DNA of 64,000 nt from Psychroflexus montanilacus (lineage in GTDB: Bacteria; Bacteroidota; Bacteroidia; Flavobacteriales; Flavobacteriaceae). Position 1 is the first letter of the stretch. Each line of letters begins with the position of its first letter. The position numbers were made by a program, and so were the translations under genes. The stretch lies in the NCBI RefSeq assembly GCF_020164535.1, contig NZ_JAIQZC010000001.1, positions 558,001 through 622,000 of the forward strand. Direction: 5' to 3'. The notes beneath the pieces were generated by a model. The model was not told the DNA's origin. It did not search any database and saw only the letters and a list, made by a program, of their open reading frames with translations. Below, one piece after another: positions 8,636-15,616 of this stretch.

Positions 8636-9133
8636 TCATAGAGCTGTATCAAAAAAAGCAGGGGAGACATTTGCCGTGCTGATAGTAATTGAGCTAAACA
8701 TATAAATCGCAATGATACCAAAAACAATGTGTGAAATAAATAAAGCGATAAAATAGTGTAACAAAGGAACTTGAATTGGATTTTGATAAACCATAAAATA
8801 GGCTTTCCAGAAAAATATAGCGACAATTCCACTCACAGCTCCTATGATCAAAGAATTGCATAAAGTTATGTCGAATAGTCCGCAACTCCACATTATAAAG
8901 TAAATAAAACTAAATAATTGTCCAATAAATACATGTGCAATTGCACCTGTAATCAGTACTTTAGTTTTGCTGTTTAGGGTGAACATTCTAAATCCTGTTA
9001 ACATTGAACCTAGAATATGAACAACTTTTGTGTTTTTACGACTTAAGCTCGCATACAAATACATTACCATCGTCATCACGAGTGTTGCTGCTAATCCTGA
9101 TACGAGTACTAAATAGATAGGACTGAGTTCCAT
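8636..9133 (-). CDS. Hypothetical four-helix membrane protein
   Basis: A 165-residue protein with four clear membrane helices, roughly residues 6-27, 60-85, 91-110 and 124-146. It starts at an ATG and ends close to the convergent reductase gene. I do not recognise the family. It lies 99 bases downstream of the DUF892 gene on the same strand, but a strong hairpin terminator separates them, so it may be expressed only by read-through or from its own promoter. The setting in a stress-protein cluster hints at an envelope role, which is inference. Confidence 0.6.
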   Translation of the reverse strand: MELSPIYLVLVSGLAATLVMTMVMYLYASLSRKNTKVVHILGSMLTGFRMFTLNSKTKVLITGAIAHVFIGQLFSFIYFIMWSCGLFDITLCNSLIIGAVSGIVAIFFWKAYFMVYQNPIQVPLLHYFIALFISHIVFGIIAIYMFSSITISTANVSPAFFDTAL

Positions 9134-9183
9134 TTGGATTGATGTTTATGAGTATTTTCTCTATCAAAGACTTTTTTTAGAGG

Positions 9184-9217
9184 AAAAAGTGTAGTATGCC
9201 TAAGCACTACACTTTTT
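9184..9217 (-). terminator. Hairpin terminator between the DUF892 and membrane-protein genes
   Basis: A perfect 12-bp stem AAAAAGTGTAGT/ACTACACTTTTT with a ten-base loop. Symmetrical A and T flanks let it work on both strands; on the minus strand it follows the DUF892 gene by 15 bases. Confidence 0.75.
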
Positions 9218-9232
9218 AATCTGGGACAAAAT

Positions 9233-9817
9233 TTAATTTTTAAATTCTAATTTCGAGGCGACTATGTTGACCGCAGACAAGGCTACGTCTGTTAATTTTT
9301 CATCGGTCACTATTTCTTCATCAAGATTGTTTTTCAATAAAGCTGAAGCATCATTCAATCCTAGTGTTTCGGTAAATTGACGAAGTGACCCATAAGAAGC
9401 AATTTTATAATGTACAATTTTCTGCTCTGCAGAAATTATACCTGCGTCTCGCATGGCTCCTACTTCACAATCTTCTATAATTTTAGAGGCTTCTTTTATT
9501 AGACCTGACATAGCTTCACACCTTACAGCAACTGCCTTTTCATCAAGCATTTCAAACACTTGCTCTAAACGCCCTACATGTCCTTCAGTCTCCCCGAGAT
9601 GATATGTTAAGGTTTCAATAAGTTCTGTACATGTAGAGTTTTCAATCATGCTTGGAATAGCTTTAGTTAGAGCTATTTCAGCCCAATACATGTCTTTTAA
9701 TCCATCCTCAAATAATTTCATCAATTGTGAAGATTTCATTTTTTTTGAAAAATAGGTTTGCTTATTCGTGTTTTTACCATTTAGTGGAGTTGCTAAATTT
9801 TTGATTACAGAATCCAT
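9233..9817 (-). CDS. YciE/YciF-type ferritin-like protein (DUF892)
   Basis: A 194-residue four-helix-bundle protein of the DUF892 family, cytosolic proteins with a diiron-type fold linked to osmotic and oxidative stress. Typical segments are FEDGLKDMYWAEIALTKAIPSM, HLGETEGHVGRLEQVFEML, CEAMSGLIKEA, HYKIASYGSLRQFTETLG and the acidic LDEEIVTDEKLT. The conserved Glu and His residues that would bind metal are present. The annotated ATG gives about 26 extra N-terminal residues; a second in-frame ATG at 9739 (MKSSQLMKLF) would give the usual family length of about 168 residues and is a plausible true start. It sits with DUF2383 and DUF4142 genes on the same strand. Stress induction is inferred from family and neighbours. 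Confidence 0.85.
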   Translation of the reverse strand: MDSVIKNLATPLNGKNTNKQTYFSKKMKSSQLMKLFEDGLKDMYWAEIALTKAIPSMIENSTCTELIETLTYHLGETEGHVGRLEQVFEMLDEKAVAVRCEAMSGLIKEASKIIEDCEVGAMRDAGIISAEQKIVHYKIASYGSLRQFTETLGLNDASALLKNNLDEEIVTDEKLTDVALSAVNIVASKLEFKN

Positions 9818-10166
9818 TGCTAAAGTTTTTAAGAGTTATTATTAGAGAATAGCACAAAGCTTATGAGTCAATTTCTCATTGATTTCTCAAAGTTTAACCA
9901 TTGAAGAGTCATTTTATATAACTCTTAAGTTTAAAATTAAATTCATGTTGAATGCTACTATCCTTTAATAAGAAAACATCCGAGTAAATATTCTATGGCT
10001 TTTGACAGCTCAACCTAAAGGAGTTGTGAAGTCCTAGTAAGTCTTGAATAATTATTATGAATTAAGCTGATGAATCAATTTGCTGTATTACTCTATAATA
10101 TTTCAGGTCAGAATTTGCGAATCCTCACTTGGAGAAGTTTGATTTACAGCCAACAATTGACTTAAA
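9818..10166. other. Intergenic stretch, nothing recognised
   Basis: About 350 bases between the DUF2383 and DUF892 genes, AT-rich. It presumably carries the DUF892 promoter, but I see no clear TAnnTTTG box, hairpin or short gene. Confidence 0.4.
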
Positions 10167-10616
10167 CTAAATTGCTTTTTTTAAAGTCACAATATCATCT
10201 CGATCAGACATTAGCAATTGTTTTTGTCCCGAGACTATGCTATGTTGTTGATCACTTAAATGATTTATATCATTATTTAAAACATCATTATAAGCATCTA
10301 GTGCCTGATTTTCACCATGCTCACAGGAGCCCAGTATGGCTTCACGATCTTTACCTGTAAGTGCAGATTTCACATCCATCCAAGCTCGAAAAAACTTCCC
10401 AGAGGCTTTAGTTCCCTCTGCTTCTTCTCCTCCTAGTTTTTTTACTTCAACGACTAAATCTCGTTTAGCATTTTGACTATTAGAAATAAAACGTGAGAAT
10501 AGAGTTTCAAATTCTGTATCTTTTGTTTCTTCTGCTGCCTTTTTATAGCCCTCAATTCTATCGTTATTGATAGTGACGAGTCTGTTTAATACTTCGATAG
10601 TGTTCTTGTTTTCCAT
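10167..10616 (-). CDS. PA2169-type four-helix-bundle protein (DUF2383)
   Basis: A 149-residue protein of the DUF2383 family. The pattern matches the family along its length: an N-terminal LNRLVTINNDRIEGYKKAAEE, a central FSRFISNSQNAKRDLV, the signature GSCEHGENQALDAYNDVL near 100-117, and a final helix with QKQLLMSDRDDIVTLK. The fold is ferritin-like; the Glu and His residues are consistent with a diiron or structural role. The biochemical function is not known in the family. Members are often found with other stress proteins and, in Bacteroidetes, near lmo0937 and DUF4142 genes, exactly as here. It is probably the third gene of a minus-strand transcript starting at the DUF4142 gene. Confidence 0.85.
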   Translation of the reverse strand: MENKNTIEVLNRLVTINNDRIEGYKKAAEETKDTEFETLFSRFISNSQNAKRDLVVEVKKLGGEEAEGTKASGKFFRAWMDVKSALTGKDREAILGSCEHGENQALDAYNDVLNNDINHLSDQQHSIVSGQKQLLMSDRDDIVTLKKAI

Positions 10617-10650
10617 TTTATTTGTATTTAAATGTTATTTCCTTTTTGAT

Positions 10651-10788
10651 TTATTTATTTCTAGGGATAATTTTTATCAAGACAACTATTGCTGCTATTA
10701 CTAGAAGTAAATGTATAATAGCTCCTGCACTGTAGACAAAAAAACCAAATACCCAAAATATGATAAGAATTACTGCGATTATATACAA
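10651..10788 (-). CDS. lmo0937-family micro-membrane protein (start disrupted or TTG)
   Basis: A short frame ending at TAA encodes a single hydrophobic hairpin, LYIIAVILIIFWVFGFFVYS then AGAIIHLLLVIAAIVVLIK, and a basic tail (IIPRNK). This is the lmo0937 family of about 50-residue membrane proteins common in Bacteroidetes stress loci. The oddity is at the start: the only nearby ATG (10796-10798), which forms an ATGA overlap with the stop of the DUF4142 gene, is out of frame with the membrane segments. In homologues I recall the protein begins M-R/K-x-ILYIIAV, so a one-base insertion or two-base deletion lies between ATG and the body. Translation may instead begin at TTG 10788. The codon before the frame is TGA. 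Confidence 0.6.
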   Translation of the reverse strand: MYIIAVILIIFWVFGFFVYSAGAIIHLLLVIAAIVVLIKIIPRNK

Positions 10789-10794
10789 TATTCT

Positions 10795-11385
10795 TCATGA
10801 TGTTTTATAATGTTTTTTTTGCACTTTAACTGAATGCTTATGATGCTCTTGCCAATCCGGTAAGGAATTTTTCGCCCAATTTTTAATATCAATATCATGA
10901 CTATCTTCTGATGCGTTTTTAAAAGTTCCGATCGCGTCTTTATGCTTTTTCACCACCCTATCGAGATAAGCTTCATCAAAGTTCTTCCCAGTTTTTTCTT
11001 CTAAATTCTTATAATGAGTTCTGGTATCACTAGTCAATGAGTTTGGGATGATTATCATTTTACTCTTGGCTAGCACTTTCAAATCATCCTGAGATTTAGT
11101 GTGAGCTTCTTCCGTTAATTTTCCTAATTGCCGCACATCATAGGATGTTCCTTTATTTTGAGCCAAACGTCCTAATTGAATTTCTTCTAAATTAATTTCG
11201 GAAGCATTCACAAGAAAATCAGCGTCTTTTTCCTGTTGCTCTTCTTCAAATTTTTCATCGTTGCGTTCTTGAGCAACTTTTTTACTATCTGGAGATGTTT
11301 TAGAAAAATCGCATGAGACGATTAGAATTATCGCAATTATACTCACCGAAACTAAGAGCTCCCTTAAAAAGTTCTTTTTTTTCAT
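10795..11385 (-). CDS. DUF4142 lipoprotein
   Basis: A 196-residue exported protein. Residues 1-26 form a lipoprotein signal peptide with lipobox LIVSC, so the mature protein is probably anchored by C25. A charged linker rich in E, K and Q (about 30-55) leads into the DUF4142 domain (about 54-190), with FLVNASEINLEEIQLGRLAQNKG and YLDRVVKKHKDAIGTFKNAS as typical helices. DUF4142 is a ferritin-like helical bundle of unknown function found in periplasmic proteins. The gene is the first of a likely minus-strand unit with the lmo0937-type and DUF2383 genes; its TGA stop overlaps an ATG. A TATCTTTG box on the minus strand (11529-11536) is a candidate -7 element. Confidence 0.85.
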   Translation of the reverse strand: MKKKNFLRELLVSVSIIAIILIVSCDFSKTSPDSKKVAQERNDEKFEEEQQEKDADFLVNASEINLEEIQLGRLAQNKGTSYDVRQLGKLTEEAHTKSQDDLKVLAKSKMIIIPNSLTSDTRTHYKNLEEKTGKNFDEAYLDRVVKKHKDAIGTFKNASEDSHDIDIKNWAKNSLPDWQEHHKHSVKVQKKHYKTS

Positions 11386-11876
11386 TTTGTTTAATTTAAT
11401 TATTCACTAGTATTTAATTCTTGAATCAATCTTAAATTGAGTTTTAGAGATAGATCAGGTTCATGAAGTTTTTACAATTATCAATTTCTTTTAAGGTCAA
11501 AAAATAGCTAGTAACTTCAAACTTTAATCAAAGATAGAGATATCATTATCTAACGATTTACATAATAATCATCATTATTTATACAATTAAATACGAATCT
11601 ATTTTTATAAATCAATTATTTAACATTAAAAGTGAATATTTAGCAATAAAGAGGTATTAACTAAATTAAACCAATCTCTGTTTAATGATTAGTACCTGGA
11701 TGCACGCCGTATTCTCAAATAGATAGTTTACCACGGATTTTACTTAAAACAGATTAAGTCCAAACCACTGATCAAAGAAAAAGCCATATGAGAAGACTAC
11801 ATTCAACTATAATTTTTCTGAACATTGAGTTAGGTTAAAGCGCATTTAAATAATGGAGATAAATTAAGGGTATTAT
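11386..11876. other. Intergenic region with a candidate promoter
   Basis: About 490 AT-rich bases. On the minus strand TATCTTTG at 11536-11529 fits the flavobacterial TAnnTTTG -7 consensus and could serve the DUF4142 gene with a leader of about 140 bases. No -33 TTG is evident at the right distance. Nothing else is recognised. Confidence 0.35.
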
Positions 11877-12407
11877 TCATGGTATTCTTCTTACACCAGC
11901 GAGTAATTTGGCATCAAATATCTCCTCGCTATTGCTGTTAGATTTATGTAAGACAGAGATATCGCCAGTGGTTTCAAGAACGACAGCAAAGACTTGATCG
12001 TAGTTAAGAACATTGGCTTCTCTTAATTTTGCAACTAGTTGCTCCTCTTGAATTCGACCGTGTTTCAAATTGTCATAGAAGATTGTTTTTCCTTCCATAA
12101 GAAGAAGTGGTGAGTTAGAAATTAAATCATTCAAATGCCAATATTTTCGTTGCAATGTAGAAACGACATATTTAACAATCAAAAGCCCAGTGATGGCTAC
12201 TGTAGCATGAACTAAAGATGTATTAGATGTGAGTGAAGAAGAAATGATGCTACCTACAGCTACAGTGAAAGCAAAATCATAGGCCGTAAATTTTGCAAAG
12301 GTTCTAAGACCGATTAGTCTAGTTAAAATAATAATGACTAAGAATATAACGACACATCCTATCAACGTCTTTACGAGAGGGTCGTCATTACTATATATCC
12401 AATCCAT
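11877..12407 (-). CDS. DUF421 (YetF-type) membrane protein
   Basis: A 176-residue protein with three N-terminal membrane helices (about 12-30, 40-60 and 66-84), followed by a soluble DUF421 domain. Family markers are LIGLRTFAKFTAYDFAFTVAVGS in the membrane part and the cytosolic PLLLMEGKTIFYDNLKHGRIQEEQL then LREANVLNYDQVFAVVLETTGDISVL. The family includes B. subtilis YetF and YrbG; the molecular role is poorly known and linked to envelope or stress physiology. It is on the same strand as the stress cluster but 490 bases upstream of the DUF4142 gene, so it is likely a separate unit. Confidence 0.85.
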   Translation of the reverse strand: MDWIYSNDDPLVKTLIGCVVIFLVIIILTRLIGLRTFAKFTAYDFAFTVAVGSIISSSLTSNTSLVHATVAITGLLIVKYVVSTLQRKYWHLNDLISNSPLLLMEGKTIFYDNLKHGRIQEEQLVAKLREANVLNYDQVFAVVLETTGDISVLHKSNSNSEEIFDAKLLAGVRRIP

Positions 12408-12636
12408 AATTAGTTTAATTTATAATCAGTTATTGTCAATAAATTCTTTGTGTGTTTTTGTATTATTAAGATCTACTTTTATGATGTGTTTTAAAAATCG
12501 ATAGATTAGATATTATTCAGTTGTACTTTACACAAACAAACTTGATGACAGTAAATAGTCTCTAACTGGCATGGCTGTATTGGTTTAACAGAAAATGCTC
12601 AATCTTTACACTTTAGTTCCAAACTCTATTATCTAC

Positions 12637-12936
12637 TCACCCAAATTCATAAAAGTCCAATTTATTTTTTGTGGTCTTCAATTCATCCTGTAAATTATTG
12701 ATTTGGTCAAGTAAGTTGTGAATCACATCAATACCTTCTATATTGATATTTAATTCAAAGTGAAAATATATGGCTTGAACAATTTTTTTAAAATGTTTGT
12801 CCAAAATGTATTTTTTATCATCTATAACGATGATATCGATTAGTCCACATTCACGTAGGGAGTTAATAAAGGAATATTCTAAGTCACAATTAGAACAAAA
12901 GCGATTAATAAGCACCAAATTAGTTGTTTCCATCAT
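12637..12936 (-). CDS. cbpM: CbpM-like chaperone modulator, orphan
   Basis: A 99-residue small helical protein. The N-terminal half (FCSNCDLEYSFINSLRECGLI) and the tail (HFELNINIEGIDVIHNLLDQINNLQDELKTTKNKLDFYE) match the MerR-like CbpM fold, which binds the J-domain of CbpA/DnaJ-type co-chaperones and inhibits them. In most genomes cbpM follows cbpA directly. Here neither flanking gene encodes a J-domain protein and none occurs in the window, so the partner must be elsewhere or lost. The gene is transcribed alone among stress genes. Family assignment is good; function here is inferred. Confidence 0.8.
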   Translation of the reverse strand: MMETTNLVLINRFCSNCDLEYSFINSLRECGLIDIIVIDDKKYILDKHFKKIVQAIYFHFELNINIEGIDVIHNLLDQINNLQDELKTTKNKLDFYEFG

Positions 12937-13254
12937 ATCTGATTTATTGTAATTATGTTATTAATTTCTTGTTTAAAAGGTATAGATTTTTGATAATTTA
13001 ATTAACGTGTAGATTTCTATACTCTACTTGTCTTAGGTTAGCCTGGAATTCTTAGAAAACTTAATAACTATCACTTATAAAGAAATGGTCGCTTCAATTT
13101 GTTTATCATGATCAGCTCTTTCATATGATTTCATTTTTCATAAAAAAAGTGATCAAAGATTTTACTAAATTAATGACGTGAAGTTTAATTTTATTTTTAA
13201 CACTGTGCTTATATAATTATAGCTAATACTTATACAATTAGAAAGCGAGCTTTT
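12937..13254. other. Intergenic stretch, nothing recognised
   Basis: About 320 AT-rich bases between the AraC-type regulator and cbpM, without a visible terminator, repeat or short gene. Confidence 0.4.
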
Positions 13255-13815
13255 TTATAGGTCTTCCAAGTTGTTGCGTTCTCTTTTAGTGAGTGATTTA
13301 AAAAATGAAGGCGTCAGTCCTGTAACTTGCTTAAATTGTTTAGAGAGATGAGCAACACTTGAATAATTTAGTTGGTAAGAAATTTCAGTCAGGTTAAGTT
13401 CTTCGTAAGTAATCAATTCCTTTATTCTTTCCACTTTGTGAAGTATGATAAAGTGCTCTAAAGTAGTCCCTTTTGTTTTACAAAAGATTTCGGCCATTTT
13501 GTGATAGTCCTGTTGCAATTTATCCTGAAGAAACTCTGAGAATTTCTTTATAGGCAAGTCGTCTGAATAATGGACTAATTCTACTATGACGTTGATGATA
13601 CTTTCAATCAATATAGCTTTTTTGTCTTCCATCAACTCCAGGCCAGACTTGTGTAATTCAGTTTTAAGTCTGCTTCTCAATGCTGTTGAGAGAGGCTCTA
13701 CTAAATCCACCTCACCAAGTTCTATAGATTTGAAATCAATGCCTAACTTTTCCAATTTGGATTGTACCATCATCTTACATCTTCGGCTAACCATATTTTG
13801 GATGAATATTTTCAT
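13255..13815 (-). CDS. AraC-family transcriptional regulator (short flavobacterial type)
   Basis: A 186-residue regulator. The C-terminal half (about 95-180) carries the two helix-turn-helix motifs of AraC proteins: LEHFIILHKVERIKELI, then LTEISYQLNYSSVAHLSKQFKQVTGLTPSFFK. The N-terminal half, beginning MKIFIQNMVSRRCKMMVQSKLEKLG and containing ELGEVDL, belongs to a short Bacteroidetes subgroup whose amino terminus resembles a small alpha/beta sensor instead of the usual cupin. The ligand is unknown. It lies at the upstream end of the minus-strand stress cluster and may control it, though it has its own promoter region and long gaps on either side. Confidence 0.85.
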   Translation of the reverse strand: MKIFIQNMVSRRCKMMVQSKLEKLGIDFKSIELGEVDLVEPLSTALRSRLKTELHKSGLELMEDKKAILIESIINVIVELVHYSDDLPIKKFSEFLQDKLQQDYHKMAEIFCKTKGTTLEHFIILHKVERIKELITYEELNLTEISYQLNYSSVAHLSKQFKQVTGLTPSFFKSLTKRERNNLEDL

Positions 13816-14181
13816 ATAATGCCTTTAAAAATAATACGCCTGAGACCCGATTCAAGTAAGAATTCTATTCTGTAAGCGATGAATTATCCCGTTTTCAAAC
13901 TCTTGTATTTGGAGACTTACCTAAACAAACCTTATTCAACTTATTACTAATGATTAAAAAATTGAAGCCCTCTGTATTTAATGCTATATACCAAGGCAAC
14001 AGGGTCAATTAAACAAGTTATCTTGAAAATCTAATCAAACTCTATTACCTTATAATATATTGATAATAAATGACTTAAACACATATTACAAAAGAAAAAT
14101 GAAAATTTTAAAAAAAAAAAATCAAATATTAGATTTTCATCTTATCGAAAATCTCAACCAAAGCTTTACATCTTAGGACTC
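13816..14181. other. Intergenic stretch, nothing recognised
   Basis: About 370 AT-rich bases with a ten-base A run near 14110. No terminator or gene can be supported. Confidence 0.4.
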
Positions 14182-15165
14182 TCAAATCTTATTGACAATT
14201 TTTTTTATCATTTGATCAAGATCACACGAAGAGGCTTTTAATTGTTCCAGTAAGAATTGAGTTTCTGGATCTGTTTCATTTTGATAATTTATCAAGTCGA
14301 TAATGCCCAAGATCTTTGCTAATGGCGCTCTTACCTCGTGTGACTGAGTCCATGCTATACTTTTTAACTTCTCGTTTTGCAATTCGATTGTCTCAATATA
14401 TTTTAGGGTTTCAGTGATATCATTAGTTTGGACAATAATGACATCTCCCTGAGATATCTTTTTGACCTCACCACAATAAATCTTAACATCAATGTGTTCT
14501 CCGTCTTGAAGCACATGTGTGTAATCGTAATTCCTTTTATCTTTTACATTAGCTTTCATTTTCTTTTCAACAATCTCTTTCTCGCATTTCGGATGTAAAT
14601 CCAAGAATGACATTTTTTTAAACTTAGCCAAAGAATAACCGTAATGTGAAGTAGCTGAAAAATTCGCATTAATAATTCTTAAGCTGTTGAGATCCAAAAG
14701 CCAGGTTGGCTGCGGGCTAAAATTGAACAATCGCTCATAATTATGTATTTCCTGTTCTATTTGCTCAATATAGCTTCTTCGGCTTAAGGCAAATTCGATA
14801 CTTTTATGCAAGAGTGTAGGGTTGATTTCGTCTTTTACCAGAAAGTCAAACACTCCTAATTTTAAACTCTTTTGTGCTAAATTAATATCCGAGTAGCCAG
14901 TAAGAATAATGACTGGAGTCTTTGAACTATGATGTAAAACTTTTTTTATCAACTCAAGCCCACTTAAATCTGGTAGATGTAAATCAAGTAAGACTAAGGC
15001 AAATGTATTGCACGTCAAAAAATCAGCCGCACCCTGAAAATCATCAGAATGAGTAATCTTAATATTGTGATACTTTTCAATCAAAAAGTCTTCCAGAAGA
15101 AAGAAATCACTCTGGTTATCTTCTATGACTAAAACAGAATTACATTTATCAGTTTTAATATTCAT
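14182..15165 (-). CDS. Receiver-PAS protein with kinase dimerisation helix but no ATPase domain
   Basis: A 327-residue signalling protein. An N-terminal receiver domain (about 10-130) has the acidic pair E15/D16, phospho-acceptor D61 in LLDLHLPD and a K-D at 111-112. A PAS domain (about 143-255) follows, then a short coiled linker and a HisKA-like dimerisation helix with H276 in WTQSHEVRAPLAKILG. The protein ends about 50 residues later, with no HATPase domain, so it cannot phosphorylate itself. It overlaps the upstream single-domain response regulator by 11 bases and is third in the operon headed by the CheB-CheR-kinase. It may be phosphorylated in trans or serve as a relay. A similar truncated design recurs at 30.0-30.9 kb. 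Confidence 0.8.
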   Translation of the reverse strand: MNIKTDKCNSVLVIEDNQSDFFLLEDFLIEKYHNIKITHSDDFQGAADFLTCNTFALVLLDLHLPDLSGLELIKKVLHHSSKTPVIILTGYSDINLAQKSLKLGVFDFLVKDEINPTLLHKSIEFALSRRSYIEQIEQEIHNYERLFNFSPQPTWLLDLNSLRIINANFSATSHYGYSLAKFKKMSFLDLHPKCEKEIVEKKMKANVKDKRNYDYTHVLQDGEHIDVKIYCGEVKKISQGDVIIVQTNDITETLKYIETIELQNEKLKSIAWTQSHEVRAPLAKILGIIDLINYQNETDPETQFLLEQLKASSCDLDQMIKKIVNKI

Positions 15166-15601
15166 CAGCTTTATTTAAAGTTGAAAGGGTTGACAATTGA
15201 AGCCAGTAGTCTAAGGTTTTTAAGATTAAATCTTGAAATATTTCTACTTGGCTGGGTTTTACAATGTAACTATTACAATGCCTTTGATAGGCTTTTTTAA
15301 TATCTTCATGGTATTCTGAAGTAGAAAACATGACCACAGGTATGTTCTTAAGTTCATCGCTTTCCTTAATCTCAGAGAGAACTTCAAGACCACTATACAC
15401 AGGAATATTCATGTCCAACAATATTAAATCTGGTTTAGAAGCACTTTCAAATTTGCCCTTGCAAAACAAATAATCCAGAGCCTCTAGTCCATTCTTCACC
15501 AACCGCATTTGTGCTTCAATTTTGTTTTCTGAAAGTACTTCAAGTATTAGGTAAATATCTCCATCATTATCTTCAACTAATAAAACTTCTGGTAATTTCA
15601 T
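15155..15601 (-). CDS. Single-domain response regulator (Rcp1/CheY-like)
   Basis: A 148-residue stand-alone receiver. The acidic pocket is VEDND (E10, D11), the phospho-acceptor is D63 in LLDMNIPVYSGLE, a Ser/Thr switch lies in VVMFSTSE and the conserved lysine in YIVKPS. The insertion after the second strand (NGLEALDYLFCKGKFE) is typical of the Rcp1-type regulators paired with hybrid or phytochrome-like kinases. It has no output domain, so it is a phosphorelay or protein-contact regulator. It follows the large kinase gene by 15 bases and its end overlaps the next gene, so the three are one operon and this protein is a probable substrate of that kinase. Confidence 0.9.
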   Translation of the reverse strand: MKLPEVLLVEDNDGDIYLILEVLSENKIEAQMRLVKNGLEALDYLFCKGKFESASKPDLILLDMNIPVYSGLEVLSEIKESDELKNIPVVMFSTSEYHEDIKKAYQRHCNSYIVKPSQVEIFQDLILKTLDYWLQLSTLSTLNKADEY

Positions 15602-15616
15602 ATTTCCCCGTTTTGC

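Noticed and set aside
14101-14125. A-run near the end of the receiver-PAS gene as a minus-strand terminator
   Set aside because: On the minus strand it gives a T run, but no stable stem precedes it.
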